Shown: positions 1-8,922 of the stretch, piece by piece
How positions within the stretch are numbered: the first letter of the stretch is position 1
How the letters are laid out: each line of letters begins with the position of its first letter
Made by a program: the position numbers and the translations under genes
The notes under the pieces: generated by a model
Told to the model about the DNA's origin: nothing
The model's input: only the letters and a program-made list of their open reading frames with translations
Databases searched by the model: none
From: Nostoc sp. PCC 7524
GTDB lineage: Bacteria; Cyanobacteriota; Cyanobacteriia; Cyanobacteriales; Nostocaceae
Direction of reading: 5' to 3'
NCBI RefSeq assembly: GCF_000316645.1
Contig: NC_019684.1
Span: forward strand, 2,199,501 to 2,263,500
Length of the DNA: 64,000 bases

Positions 1-21
1 TAATTTGCATATTGATATTGC

Positions 22-197
22 AGAGGGTAGGGAAGCAGAGGGGCAGAGGAGCAGAGGGGCAGAGGAGCAGAGGAGCAGGCGAGGATGGGGGAGTGAGGGG
101 AGATGAGGGAGTGAGGGGAGACAAGGTAGAATTTTTACCCAATTCCCAATTCCCAATTCCCAATCCCCAATCCTCAGTCCCCAGTCCCCAATCCCCA
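22..197. repeat. Short tandem repeat tract upstream of the amidohydrolase
   Basis: Two kinds of degenerate short repeats fill this stretch: a purine-rich run built on GCAGAGG/GGAGCAGAGG, then a pyrimidine-rich run built on the heptamers CCCAATT, CCCAATC and CCCAGTC. The same heptamers recur before or after many genes of this window. A 76-codon open frame across it is only the repeat read through. No promoter could be picked out of the tract. Confidence 0.85.
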
Positions 198-235
198 CTT
201 ATCATGGAACAAAGCCTGTCAATTAATATCAAGCA

Positions 236-1417
236 ATGCTAACCCGTATTAAAGACTTAGCCGCCAAACTCGCACCTCGCCTGATTGAGATTCGTCGCCA
301 CATTCATGCTCACCCCGAACTTAGCGGACAGGAATATCAAACTGCTGCGTTTGTGGCTGGTGTTTTATCTTCCAGTGGTTTGCGTGTGCAAGAGGGAATT
401 GGCAAAACAGGCGTAGTGGGGGAAATTAAAGGTTCTCTTCAAGATGAGCATTTCTTGGCAATTCGCACTGATATGGATGCTTTACCCATTCAAGAAAGTA
501 CGGGGTTGGAATATGCTTCTCGTACAGCCGGGGTGATGCACGCTTGCGGCCATGATATTCACACTACAGTGGGTTTGGGAACAGCAATGATACTCGCCCA
601 AATTGCAGAGGAATTGAGCGGAAATGTGCGGTTTTTATTCCAGCCTGCGGAAGAAATTGCCCAAGGTGCAATTTGGATGATCGAAGATGGGGTGATGAAA
701 AATGTCTCGGCTGTTTTGGGGGTTCATGTTTTCCCTTCTATCCCGGCTGGCTCTATTGGTGTGCGTTACGGAGCGTTGACGGCGGCGGCTGATGATTTAG
801 AGATTCTGATTTTTGGTGAATCTGGACATGGTGCGCGTCCCCATGAGGCGATTGATGCAATTTGGATTGCGGCACAAGTAATTACGGCTTTGCAACAAGC
901 CATTAGCCGCACCCAAAACCCCTTGCGTCCTGTGGTGTTAAGTATTGGCAAAATTAACGGTGGGAGAGCGCCTAATATTATTGCTGATCAAGTGCAGTTG
1001 CGGGGAACAGTGCGATCGCTCCACCCAGAAACCCGCGCTCAACTCCCTAACTGGATTGAAAAAATTGTCGCTAATGTCTGCCATTCTTACGGTGCAAAGT
1101 ATCAGGTTAATTATCACCAAGGTGTACCGGGTGTTAACAATGATTATGCACTGACGCAATTGTTGCAATCCGCCGCCGAAGCAGCTTGGAGTAGCGATCG
1201 CGTCCAAGTTTTACCAGAACCATCTCTGGGTGCAGAAGATTTTTCTGTATATTTGGAACACGTCCCCGGTGCAATGTTTCGCCTAGGTGTAGGCTACCCA
1301 GATCGAATTATCAACCATCCCTTACATCACCCGGAATTTGAGGTAGATGAATCTGCTATTATCACAGGAGTTGTAACAATGGCATACGCCGCATATCAGT
1401 ATTTCCAGCAACGATAA
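236..1417 (+). CDS. M20 family metallo-amidohydrolase (N-acyl-amino-acid / hippurate hydrolase type)
   Basis: Predicted cytoplasmic zinc-dependent hydrolase that releases amino acids from N-acyl or N-aryl conjugates; the real substrate cannot be read from sequence. The 393-aa length is normal for the M20D amidohydrolase subfamily. Visible motifs are the N-terminal RRHIHAHPELSGQEYQTA, the metal-site Asp in RTDMDALPIQE (about residue 79), the metal Cys-His in HACGHDIHT (about 100), the catalytic Glu pair in FQPAEE (about 136), the dimerisation-domain GHGARPHE (about 200) and the C-terminal GAEDFSVYLE. The ATG at 236 begins right at the conserved N-terminus, with only a weak ribosome site. It is followed 29 bp later by an unknown gene on the same strand, so the two may be co-transcribed. 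Family assignment is firm; exact substrate is not. Confidence 0.9.
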   Translation: MLTRIKDLAAKLAPRLIEIRRHIHAHPELSGQEYQTAAFVAGVLSSSGLRVQEGIGKTGVVGEIKGSLQDEHFLAIRTDMDALPIQESTGLEYASRTAGVMHACGHDIHTTVGLGTAMILAQIAEELSGNVRFLFQPAEEIAQGAIWMIEDGVMKNVSAVLGVHVFPSIPAGSIGVRYGALTAAADDLEILIFGESGHGARPHEAIDAIWIAAQVITALQQAISRTQNPLRPVVLSIGKINGGRAPNIIADQVQLRGTVRSLHPETRAQLPNWIEKIVANVCHSYGAKYQVNYHQGVPGVNNDYALTQLLQSAAEAAWSSDRVQVLPEPSLGAEDFSVYLEHVPGAMFRLGVGYPDRIINHPLHHPEFEVDESAIITGVVTMAYAAYQYFQQR

Positions 1418-1446
1418 ACCTCAAGCTTACTTACGGAGATAGCTAA

Positions 1447-2226
1447 ATGCAGCTTCTTGAATTCCCCAGTGTCCCAGCCATAGCAGGAGAGAATGCTGTT
1501 GCTGTTACTCAACTGCCGCCAATATGGCAAGACATTGCTAAGGGAGTAGCACCTACCGGACTCTGTAATCCTCAAGTTTATGTTGAGATGGCGCAGTTGT
1601 TTTTATACAAGTTAGCACAGGGTGATGTTGACTTGTTTAATGAACGCCCAGAACTCGCCCATCTCAAACCTTCATTTTGTCAGCTATTCGGACAACTCGC
1701 ACAGGAAACCCTAGAGTTCTATGGTCATGATTTCATGACTCATAACTATCCTAATTTTGCCTCAATTTTGCAGGATTTGCAGTCCAAAGGCTCTGATTAT
1801 GCTGATGAAATCAAAGTTGCAAAAATTGGCTTAGAACTGTTCGATGAGTTTGGTTATGAACTTCCAGCTAGTTTTTATCATGTGCATTTAGCACCGATTT
1901 ACCGCGATCATGTGTTTGAAGAACGGGCTTTGAGATTTGATAAGCGGGATATCGCACATAAGCGTTCTTGGGATGCCATACTTCATGCTTGTAAAGTATT
2001 TGCTATGCAAATGAAGGTGCAGAGTATCGCCTCAAAATATGGTTTTACTTATCAGCATGGTTGCGGTTGTAACTCACATCTGTCTGCAATTGATGTTTCT
2101 TGTGGTGCGTTTGAGTATAAATTAAGTCCGGAAAAACGCGATCGCTGGATTCGCAGTTTCATCTGGACTGCTTGGTATGAGTATGCTTTTTTTCCCATTG
2201 TGCCGAATACCAGTTATTTAGTGTGA
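1447..2226 (+). CDS. Conserved-looking protein of unknown function (259 aa)
   Basis: I do not recognise this protein. It is 259 aa, soluble (no signal peptide or membrane span) and rich in aromatic residues and His. A notable segment near residue 204 reads YQHGCGCNSHLS, with two close Cys followed by a further Cys about 12 residues later, which could be a metal or redox site. The start ATG follows the amidohydrolase stop by 29 bp, with GGAGA about 8 bases upstream as a plausible ribosome site, suggesting an operon with that gene. Codon use looks like its neighbours. It is called a real gene because of length, ribosome site and genic position; function is left open. Confidence 0.75.
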   Translation: MQLLEFPSVPAIAGENAVAVTQLPPIWQDIAKGVAPTGLCNPQVYVEMAQLFLYKLAQGDVDLFNERPELAHLKPSFCQLFGQLAQETLEFYGHDFMTHNYPNFASILQDLQSKGSDYADEIKVAKIGLELFDEFGYELPASFYHVHLAPIYRDHVFEERALRFDKRDIAHKRSWDAILHACKVFAMQMKVQSIASKYGFTYQHGCGCNSHLSAIDVSCGAFEYKLSPEKRDRWIRSFIWTAWYEYAFFPIVPNTSYLV

Positions 2227-2733
2227 ATTATCAACACACCGTCTCTTCAGCGTACAGTGTAAGCTTATTAGCAGCTTGCAATTTATGACCCTTTTGGCAG
2301 AGGGAGGAATTATTTTTAAAACCTTCTGCCCTCTGCATTTATTCAGTCAATTGTTTACTAATTCTTAATCTTACTCATTTAAGATACTAATACCAATTCC
2401 ATGAGAAGCTGCACCAAATCAATTCTGTAGAGACGTTGTATGCAAAGTCTCTACAACAACTTATAAATTGCATCTTCATCAAGAAACGGTATAAGATATA
2501 GACATATATTAGTTCCTTCATTTTGGCTTTGCTATCTCCAGCAGTAATTCTTGACCGATTTGGAAAAACCTAAAAATTTTATCTAAAAAAATTCAACTTT
2601 ACTTAAGCAGATATATTTAAGTAATATTATCTACTGTTGCATAAAACGAGTCGATACATATCACAGCTTTAGCCTTGATGATCATGGTTAAACTACCGTA
2701 AAGGTAGGTAATTATTATATACTAGCTCCTAAA
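2227..2733. other. Intergenic stretch with hairpin and a miniature repeat element
   Basis: No gene is supported here. Just after the upstream stop there is an inverted repeat (GGCAGAGGG near 2297 against CCCTCTGC near 2328) that could end transcription. A miniature inverted-repeat element lies at 2390-2492 and is listed separately. The last 200 bp are AT-rich and probably hold the promoter of the response-regulator gene, though no box is convincing. Confidence 0.6.
2390..2492. mobile_element. Miniature inverted-repeat element (ATACCAATT family)
   Basis: The left end reads ATACCAATTCCATGAGAAG and the right end, read on the other strand, ATACCGTTTCTTGATGAAG, giving imperfect inverted ends followed by CTGCA/ATGCA. 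The interior contains the palindrome GTAGAGAC...GTCTCTAC. It has no coding capacity. A relative with the same ends but a different interior lies at 46551-46681. Ends were set by eye and may be off by a few bases. Confidence 0.6.
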
Positions 2734-3156
2734 ATGACAACCAATTTACTGACAAAACCTCAAAGATATTACTTACATCCATCAAGACGAATTTTACTTG
2801 TTGAAGATAATGATATTAATAGGATGTTACTCAGTGATTATTTGAGCTATTGTAACTACAATGTCAAAGGTTTATCGAATGCTGCGGATTTTTTCTTATC
2901 TATAGATACATTTCAACCGGATTTAATTTTATTAGACTTGAAATTACCAGATATTAATGGATATGTTCTACTCGAAAAAATACAGCAACAACCCAATTTA
3001 TTGAAGATACCTATTATTGTAGTTTCAGCATTTGCTTTTAAATCTGATCAAGAAAAAGCAATGAATTTAGGCGCTCGTAGTTATTTTGTTAAACCTATAA
3101 ATCTGAATCTTTTAACGCTGGCAATTGAACAAGAGTTAGCTTATAGCTGTATTTAA
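2734..3156 (+). CDS. CheY-like single-domain response regulator
   Basis: A 140-aa protein consisting of one receiver domain, expected to be phosphorylated by an unlinked histidine kinase and to act by protein contact since it has no output domain. Visible receiver residues are the acidic pair in RILLVEDNDINRMLL (about residues 22-23), the phospho-acceptor Asp in DLILLDLKLPDINGY (about 68), the Ser in IIVVSAFAF (about 98) and the Lys in YFVKPINL (about 120). About 18 residues precede the domain. The ATG at 2734 is the only start that keeps the whole domain. No kinase gene is adjacent, so its pathway cannot be named. Confidence 0.9.
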   Translation: MTTNLLTKPQRYYLHPSRRILLVEDNDINRMLLSDYLSYCNYNVKGLSNAADFFLSIDTFQPDLILLDLKLPDINGYVLLEKIQQQPNLLKIPIIVVSAFAFKSDQEKAMNLGARSYFVKPINLNLLTLAIEQELAYSCI

Positions 3157-3159
3157 TTA

Positions 3160-3294
3160 GGTGACAGGTGATAGGTGACAGGTGACAGGTGACAGGTGAC
3201 AGGTGACAGGTGACAGGTGACAGGTGACAGGTGACAGGTGACAGGTGACAGGTGATAGGTGACAGGTGACAGGTTACAGGTTACAGGTGACAGA
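3160..3294. repeat. Heptamer tandem array (GGTGACA)n
   Basis: About 19 head-to-tail copies of GGTGACA, with a few GGTGATA and GGTTACA variants, directly after the response-regulator stop and before uvrC. It belongs to the short tandemly repeated repetitive sequences known from heterocystous cyanobacteria. The same heptamer occurs on the other strand after murD at about 39500-39538. Near-perfect copies imply recent expansion. Confidence 0.95.
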
Positions 3295-3374
3295 GAAGAG
3301 TTTAACAATCACACAGGCTTCACATATTCCTTAGAATAAGTATAGGTAAGTGTGAAATTACCTATATTGAGACT

Positions 3375-5273
3375 GTGACAACATCTGCTCAGATCCTACC
3401 ACTGGTTAAAGATTCAGAACGCTTGGAAACTCGTCTGGCTGAGATTCCGCCAGAACCGGGCGTTTATTTCATGCGCGATCGCAGCGATCGCATTATCTAT
3501 ATAGGTAAATCGCGCAAGTTGCGATCGCGTGTGCGTTCCTATTTTCGGGATGGCTATCACAAAACTGAACGGATAGCCACAATGGTGAAGCAGGTGACAG
3601 AAATTGAGTTCATTGTCACCGATACGGAAGCCGAAGCCTTGGCGCTAGAAGCCAACTTAATTAAGCAGCACCAGCCATACTTTAATGTGCTGCTCAAAGA
3701 TGATAAAAAATATCCTTATGTCTGTATTACTTGGTCAGAAGACTATCCCCGGATTTTTATCACCCGTAAACGTCAGCTAGGTAAAGAAAAAGATAAGTAT
3801 TACGGGCCTTATACTGATTCAGGTCTATTACGAAGTATATTACATATATCTAAGCGGATATTTGCATTGAGACAAAGACCGCAACCATTATTTAAAGACC
3901 GTCCTTGTTTAAATTATGATTTAGGCCGTTGTCCGGGGGTGTGTCAACAGCTCATCTCACCAGAAGAATATCGTAAGACTGTGCAGAAAGTAGCGATGGT
4001 ATTCCAAGGACGAACTCAGGAACTGATCGAGATTTTAACGGAACAGATGCACAAAGCCGCAGAGGCGCTAAATTTTGAATCGGCGGCGCGGATTCGTGAT
4101 CAAATAACGGGGTTAAATTCCCTCACCGCACAACAGAAGGTTTCTTTACCAGATGATACTGTTTCACGGGATGCGATCGCTCTAGCAGCTGATGCACAAC
4201 ACGCCTGCATTCAATTATTTCAGATTCGTGCTGGGCAGTTGGTGGGACGTTTAGCATTTGTGGCTGAGTCTCAAGCTGAACCAGGCGCAATCTTACAACG
4301 GGTATTAGAAGAACACTACCAAACTGCTGACTCTGTGGAAATTCCCGCAGAAATTTTGGTACAGCATGAGTTACCTGACGGGGAAATTTTGGCGGCAGCT
4401 TTGACGCAACGGAAGGGAAGAAAAGTCACCATCTTAGCCCCCCAGCGTCAAACTAAGGCAGAATTGATTGAGATGGTAGAACGCAATGCCCAGTATGAAT
4501 TACAGAGAATGCAAAAATTGGGCGATGTCTCCGACGGGCTGCGCCAACGCAATCACCAAGCTTTGCAAGATTTAGCCACAATTCTCGACTTACCCGACTT
4601 ACCCCACCGCATCGAAGGTTATGATATTTCTCACATTCAAGGTTCTAATGCTGTAGCTTCCCAAGTTGTGTTTATTGATGGCATACCAGCCAAGCAACAT
4701 TATCGCCACTACAAAATTAAAAATCCTACTGTCACCACAGGACACTCGGATGATTTTGCTAGTTTAGCCGAAGTCATCCAACGCCGCTTTCGCAAGTATG
4801 CAGAAGAACCACAATTATCAAAGGTAGATAATCCCGACTGGCCTGATTTAATCATGATAGATGGCGGTAAAGGTCAATTATCGGCGGTGGTTGCGGTTTT
4901 GCAAGAGATGAATTTATTGGAAGACTTGCGAGTTGTGAGTTTAGCCAAGCGGCGAGAGGAGATTTTTTTACCAGGAGAATCAGCACCCCTAGCAACTGAT
5001 AGCGAACAACCAGGGGTACAAGTGTTGCGAAGGCTGCGGGATGAAGCCCATAGATTTGCGGTGAGTTTCCATCGTCAGCAACGCAGTGATAAATTAAAGC
5101 GATCGCGCTTAGATGAAATTCCTGGTTTGGGACACCATCGCCAAAAACTGCTATTGGGACATTTTCGCTCTGTTGACTATCTCAGACAAGCCACACCCGC
5201 ACAAATAGCTGAAGTTCCAGGAATAGGGGCAAAGTTAGCTCAAATAATCTATGACTATTTTCATCCCGCTTGA
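3375..5273 (+). CDS. uvrC: UvrABC excinuclease subunit C
   Basis: UvrC makes the two incisions around bulky DNA lesions after UvrA2B recognition. The 632-aa protein shows the N-terminal GIY-YIG nuclease domain ([11 protein letters not shown], then [18 protein letters not shown]), the UvrB-contacting UVR motif ([15 protein letters not shown], about 240), the RNase-H-like second nuclease domain ([12 protein letters not shown] near 415 and [11 protein letters not shown] near 490) and C-terminal helix-hairpin-helix repeats ([25 protein letters not shown]). The start is a GTG at 3375; the first residues [10 protein letters not shown] precede the conserved region. The last residues are altered: a 102-bp segment of its 3' end is duplicated at 7915-8016, and the other copy continues to a different C-terminus (SDR instead of A). 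The end of this gene was therefore probably rebuilt by an insertion. Confidence 0.97.
   Translation: MTTSAQILPLVKDSERLETRLAEIPPEPGVYFMRDRSDRIIYIGKSRKLRSRVRSYFRDGYHKTERIATMVKQVTEIEFIVTDTEAEALALEANLIKQHQPYFNVLLKDDKKYPYVCITWSEDYPRIFITRKRQLGKEKDKYYGPYTDSGLLRSILHISKRIFALRQRPQPLFKDRPCLNYDLGRCPGVCQQLISPEEYRKTVQKVAMVFQGRTQELIEILTEQMHKAAEALNFESAARIRDQITGLNSLTAQQKVSLPDDTVSRDAIALAADAQHACIQLFQIRAGQLVGRLAFVAESQAEPGAILQRVLEEHYQTADSVEIPAEILVQHELPDGEILAAALTQRKGRKVTILAPQRQTKAELIEMVERNAQYELQRMQKLGDVSDGLRQRNHQALQDLATILDLPDLPHRIEGYDISHIQGSNAVASQVVFIDGIPAKQHYRHYKIKNPTVTTGHSDDFASLAEVIQRRFRKYAEEPQLSKVDNPDWPDLIMIDGGKGQLSAVVAVLQEMNLLEDLRVVSLAKRREEIFLPGESAPLATDSEQPGVQVLRRLRDEAHRFAVSFHRQQRSDKLKRSRLDEIPGLGHHRQKLLLGHFRSVDYLRQATPAQIAEVPGIGAKLAQIIYDYFHPA
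5166..5267 (+). repeat. 102-bp direct repeat, copy 1 (within uvrC 3' end)
   Basis: This stretch of uvrC, from CGCTCTGTTGAC to TTTTCATCCC, is identical base for base to 7915-8016. The two copies bracket the methyltransferase/endonuclease gene. After copy 1 the frame closes after one codon (GCT TGA); after copy 2 it runs through TCG GAT AGA TGA. Confidence 0.95.
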
Positions 5274-5292
5274 AAAAGCTGAATTTACTTTC

Positions 5293-7473
5293 TTATTCAA
5301 TCATTAATCTGCCTAAAATTTCATTCCATTTTTCTTTGTGAATTTTTTGTAATTCATTATCTGACTCTATCAATTGAGAGTATTCTTCAATAAAATCCGT
5401 GACAGACATAATTAATCTCAAATAGTATTTAATGGTTGGCATGATTCCATTAACAATTACTTGACATCCATGTTCAGTTGCAATTTCTTTAATCAGGTTA
5501 TTAATTTTATCTGCTTCTGATTCTTTAACATCTTTTGAAGCAAAAATGTAATATCTACCAGGATTGTGTTGAATAATCTTCTCTTTAGCACGATAAACGA
5601 TTTGCAAAGTTATTTCTTGACCATGTTTTACTTCTATAGCTTCAACAAGATGATTATTTTTATCAAAAATTTCAATATCTCCAGCCGTCCTAGAAGTTCT
5701 GTCAGAAGCTGTATGACTGCCTAATTTTCCGAGCGTACATGAACTATATCTGGATATTTCTCTAAGGAGAATTTTATAAACAGCATAAAAAGCAATAACA
5801 GGCAATTTTGAGCCACCAACAGTTTTATAGTCATAGTTGAAATGCTCATTTAAAGCATTGACTACAGTTTTTATATCTATTTTTTCAGGATTGGTTAATT
5901 TAATGATTTCAACTACATTATCATTCTTAGCTGATTTGATCAATTTTAGAAGTAATTTTAATACCTCTTCAGATTTTTCAGGATGTGTCTGCACAAAATC
6001 AATAATATTGAGAAATGCTGTTTTTAGAGACTTAGGGCTGATGTTGCCGTTATAATCGAATGTATAAGGATAAGGTTGTTCTAAAGAACGAGTTAACCAA
6101 CCACTTTCTGCCATTGCAGGTAAGCCCAACTCTGTTAATGTGGGAGTAATGTATTTTGTATCTATACTTCTCCCTGAAAAACCACCAACCATTTCAGCTT
6201 GGTGATATCTAATATCCTGAGATGGATGTAGAATTTTATGTACTAAAAGAGTAATTAATACAGTATGAACTGCTTTCCTCGCAAAACATTTTTTAGCAAT
6301 TTCGGCGACATAATTTTGATATGCTTCTGGTAATGTAATTTGATTAATTTCTAATTCAGATGTACTTTGGTAAATTTGTATAAGTTTTTCTCTATGATTC
6401 ATTATTAGAGGTAGTTCAAGTTGAATGGGTTGCTTAAAATTATATTTTTCATGATCACTAATTATTTCATTGCCTGTGTCTAAATAAGAAAAAAACTGTT
6501 TCCTGATTTGATTTGCAAGTTCATACATCACTGGTATTGCGACAGAATTACCTATTTGCTTATAACACTCGGCTAAATTACTATGGGTTTTGAACTTATC
6601 AGGAAAACCCATAATTCTATAACACTCTCTAATCGTTAATTTCCGAACTGCATTTTCTTCTGGTATGTAAATAAAAAATCTACCGGAAGTTTCTTGAGAA
6701 GGGATTGTTGGATGTACGCCGTCTATAGAATATATTCTATTGGGTTGATGATGAACCCTGGATAAATGTTCTGTGTTTGGTCTAATACCTGTTTTCCAAA
6801 TATTTTTATTACGATATCCTACAAAAATCAAACCAGACGCTTGTTGTTTCGGATTATCTATCATTGTGTACTCTTGAGGATTTAAGTATTCAAATTCTCC
6901 TGAAGTACATAAAAATTCTCTTAGGGTAGGGAATGGATAAATTTTCTTGAGAAGCCCAAAATCAAATTTTCTATTTTTCGTAGCTACAAATACTACTCTT
7001 TCTCTATTTTGTGGCAAGCCAAAATCCTTAGAGTTAATTATTTCGTAATTGACGGCATAACCTATATCTTCCAAAGAATATAATATTACTTCTAATGTTC
7101 TTCCTTGATCGTGATGTAAGATATGTTTAACATTTTCAAGTACAACAACAGGAGGATTGATATGTTCAATAATTTCACAAATATGAAAAAACAAAGTACC
7201 TCTAGTGTCGTGAAACCCTTTTCTTCGTCCACAAATACTAAAAGGTTGACAAGGAAACCCAGCCGTCAAAACATCAAAGTACGGTAAGTTTCTTATATCA
7301 ATTTTGCTAATATCATATTCTGGTATATCTGCAAAATTATTAAAATAAACTTGTCGGCAAGCCTCGTTAATCTCACAGGAGAATACACATTCATATTGGG
7401 ATTTTCCAAAAGCTAATCTAAAACCTCCAATTCCAGCAAATAAGTCAGCAAATTTTAGTTTTATTGCCTCCAT
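5293..7473 (-). CDS. DNA (cytosine-5) methyltransferase fused to a putative type II restriction endonuclease domain
   Basis: The N-terminal half is a C5 methyltransferase: motif I FADLFAGIGGFRLAF, catalytic motif IV GFPCQPFSICGRR (Cys about residue 75), motif VI LENVKHIL, motif VIII QNRERVVFVA, a target-recognition stretch, motif IX TIRECYRIMGFPD and motif X YKQIGNSVAIP. From about residue 350 to the end (370 aa) there is an extra region with segments GGFSGRSIDTKYITPTL and AGDIEIFDKNNHLVEAIEVKHG. The last looks like a PD-(D/E)xK-type core, so I infer a fused endonuclease, possibly of the SacI family; that name is from memory and unchecked. The frame is open up to 7515, but ATG 7473 lies just before motif I and a TATAAT-like box falls near 7520, so 7473 is preferred. 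The gene is AT-rich and lacks HIP1 octamers, unlike its surroundings, and is bracketed by the 102-bp uvrC repeat: signs of recent acquisition. Confidence 0.88.
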   Translation of the reverse strand: MEAIKLKFADLFAGIGGFRLAFGKSQYECVFSCEINEACRQVYFNNFADIPEYDISKIDIRNLPYFDVLTAGFPCQPFSICGRRKGFHDTRGTLFFHICEIIEHINPPVVVLENVKHILHHDQGRTLEVILYSLEDIGYAVNYEIINSKDFGLPQNRERVVFVATKNRKFDFGLLKKIYPFPTLREFLCTSGEFEYLNPQEYTMIDNPKQQASGLIFVGYRNKNIWKTGIRPNTEHLSRVHHQPNRIYSIDGVHPTIPSQETSGRFFIYIPEENAVRKLTIRECYRIMGFPDKFKTHSNLAECYKQIGNSVAIPVMYELANQIRKQFFSYLDTGNEIISDHEKYNFKQPIQLELPLIMNHREKLIQIYQSTSELEINQITLPEAYQNYVAEIAKKCFARKAVHTVLITLLVHKILHPSQDIRYHQAEMVGGFSGRSIDTKYITPTLTELGLPAMAESGWLTRSLEQPYPYTFDYNGNISPKSLKTAFLNIIDFVQTHPEKSEEVLKLLLKLIKSAKNDNVVEIIKLTNPEKIDIKTVVNALNEHFNYDYKTVGGSKLPVIAFYAVYKILLREISRYSSCTLGKLGSHTASDRTSRTAGDIEIFDKNNHLVEAIEVKHGQEITLQIVYRAKEKIIQHNPGRYYIFASKDVKESEADKINNLIKEIATEHGCQVIVNGIMPTIKYYLRLIMSVTDFIEEYSQLIESDNELQKIHKEKWNEILGRLMIE

Positions 7474-7579
7474 AAAAATTATCAAAATATTGTTATAAAT
7501 GTCTGGACGAAACATTATAACATAAGTTATTCAAAAAAAAATCAAGTTTTGATTGGAGGTTCTACTCAACTTAGATAAT

Positions 7580-7684
7580 TCAAATTGTGGCTTTCTCTAG
7601 TTCTAAAATCATTTTTTCATCATTCGGTGATTTTCTGGTATGAGATAAATTGACTGATATCGCAACAATTCCTTCTGTTCTCAT
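7580..7684 (-). pseudogene. Possible relic of a small coding sequence beside the methyltransferase
   Basis: A 34-codon frame beginning MRTEGIVAISVNLSHTR and ending in TGA lies upstream of the methyltransferase on the same strand, inside the inserted segment. The frame is also open for about nine codons before the ATG. Its composition looks protein-like rather than random, but I cannot name a family. It may be the end of a gene carried in with the insertion. Confidence 0.25.
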
Positions 7685-7914
7685 GCAGTAAATATGAAGC
7701 CTTGGGGGTTAATAAAGTCACACTAACTAAAATTTGATTATGGAATACTCCAGAAATTTAGCCTAGATTTTGTCCATAACAGCCAAAGACTATACAGACG
7801 TGAGTGTTTTACACAGCCAAAAAATCGGATACTACGCAATTCACAGCGCGATTTTTCTGTCATAAGTAATGATCTGATTTGAACCTTTGCACTGTGAAAT
7901 GCAATTATCAACTA

Positions 7915-8028
7915 CGCTCTGTTGACTATCTCAGACAAGCCACACCCGCACAAATAGCTGAAGTTCCAGGAATAGGGGCAAAGTTAGCTCAAATAATCTA
8001 TGACTATTTTCATCCCTCGGATAGATGA
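7915..8028 (+). pseudogene. Displaced 3' end of uvrC (102-bp direct repeat, copy 2)
   Basis: Positions 7915-8016 repeat the uvrC 3' end exactly. Reading in the uvrC frame continues ...YFHPSDR and stops with TGA at 8026-8028, which is probably the original uvrC terminus. There is no start codon or promoter evidence, so this is a remnant left by the insertion of 5268-7914. What follows (8029-8558) is AT-rich and has no supported gene apart from the leader of the zinc-ribbon gene. Confidence 0.9.
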
Positions 8029-8558
8029 CAAACTAACTAATATTGACAGCTTAAAAAAAGTTATTGGTAATAGATCAATGCAAAACTTATTATTAACTAA
8101 CATAACCAATCCTGGGAATCACTATTATTGGAAGTTTTCGTGAAATTAACTTTATACAGTTTAATTTTGTAAAATATTAACCAAACCTTAAGAAAGAAAT
8201 TTTTGTTACTTAAGCTACAGTAATTACCTGCTTTTGACATTTGAATACAAAGATAGCTTTGTCGTTTTTGAAAATGACGGTTAATAACCTTGTCTCAAGG
8301 GCTTATCTATTGGGATCAATCAAAATATAAGCACTATAGACTCAAATATTAGTTTTATATCTCCAGTAAGATGGTAGTTTCTCATGAACATTAAGATAAT
8401 AGAGAAGAATATTACATAAATTTCAAATCTAAAATCTTGTTTAAAGTAAACAGCTATACCTTTAGCTGTTGTTATTTTTCTCTATTACCAGAATATTTTT
8501 TGGGGCTACATTTAGCAATTCTTTTTCAATCAAGATAATTACAACCGGGGTCAAAGCA

Positions 8559-8747
8559 ATGGTACATAAAATTTACTGCCCAAACTGTGGCAGTGAAGCT
8601 GAACGTCACTATATTTCCGATAGTCAATTAACTAGAACACAGTGCCACAACTGCGATTATTTGATGATCAGCTGTACTCTGACAGGCCGAGTTATTGAAG
8701 CTTACGCCCCAGGTATTCATGCGGCTGGAATTCGTTTAAAAAGGTAG
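8559..8747 (+). CDS. Small zinc-ribbon protein (62 aa)
   Basis: The protein starts MVHKIYCPNCGSEAERHY and carries two CxxC pairs, CPNC at residues 7-10 and CHNC at about 30-33, spaced as in a small zinc ribbon. The frame is open upstream to 8469, but that extension is AT-rich intergenic sequence without a ribosome site, so ATG 8559 at the conserved first strand is chosen. Similar tiny ribbons in cyanobacteria are sometimes labelled PriA-like; there is no helicase here and no function can be given. It stands alone between the uvrC insertion site and the repeat tract before rlmN. Confidence 0.75.
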   Translation: MVHKIYCPNCGSEAERHYISDSQLTRTQCHNCDYLMISCTLTGRVIEAYAPGIHAAGIRLKR

Positions 8748-8751
8748 AGAG

Positions 8752-8920
8752 TCGGGAGTCGGGAGTCGGGAGTCGGGAGTCGGGAGGTGGGGGAGCAGGG
8801 GAGGATGAGGGGGATGAGGGAGTGAGGGTAGACAAGGTAAACAAGGTAAACAAGGTAGACAAGGTAGAATTTTTACCCAGTCCCCAATCCCCAGTCCCCA
8901 ATCTCCAATCTCCAATCCCT
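8752..8920. repeat. Short tandem repeats between the zinc-ribbon gene and rlmN
   Basis: Five to six copies of GGGAGTC, then purine-rich GGGGAGGATGAGG runs, copies of AGGTAAACA/AGGTAGACA, and finally CCCCAATCCCCAGT heptamers. No gene is supported across the stretch. Confidence 0.85.
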
Positions 8921-8922
8921 CG

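Noticed and set aside
12..242. Small frame before the amidohydrolase
   Set aside because: It is short tandem repeat DNA read through ([11 protein letters not shown]) and has no ribosome site.
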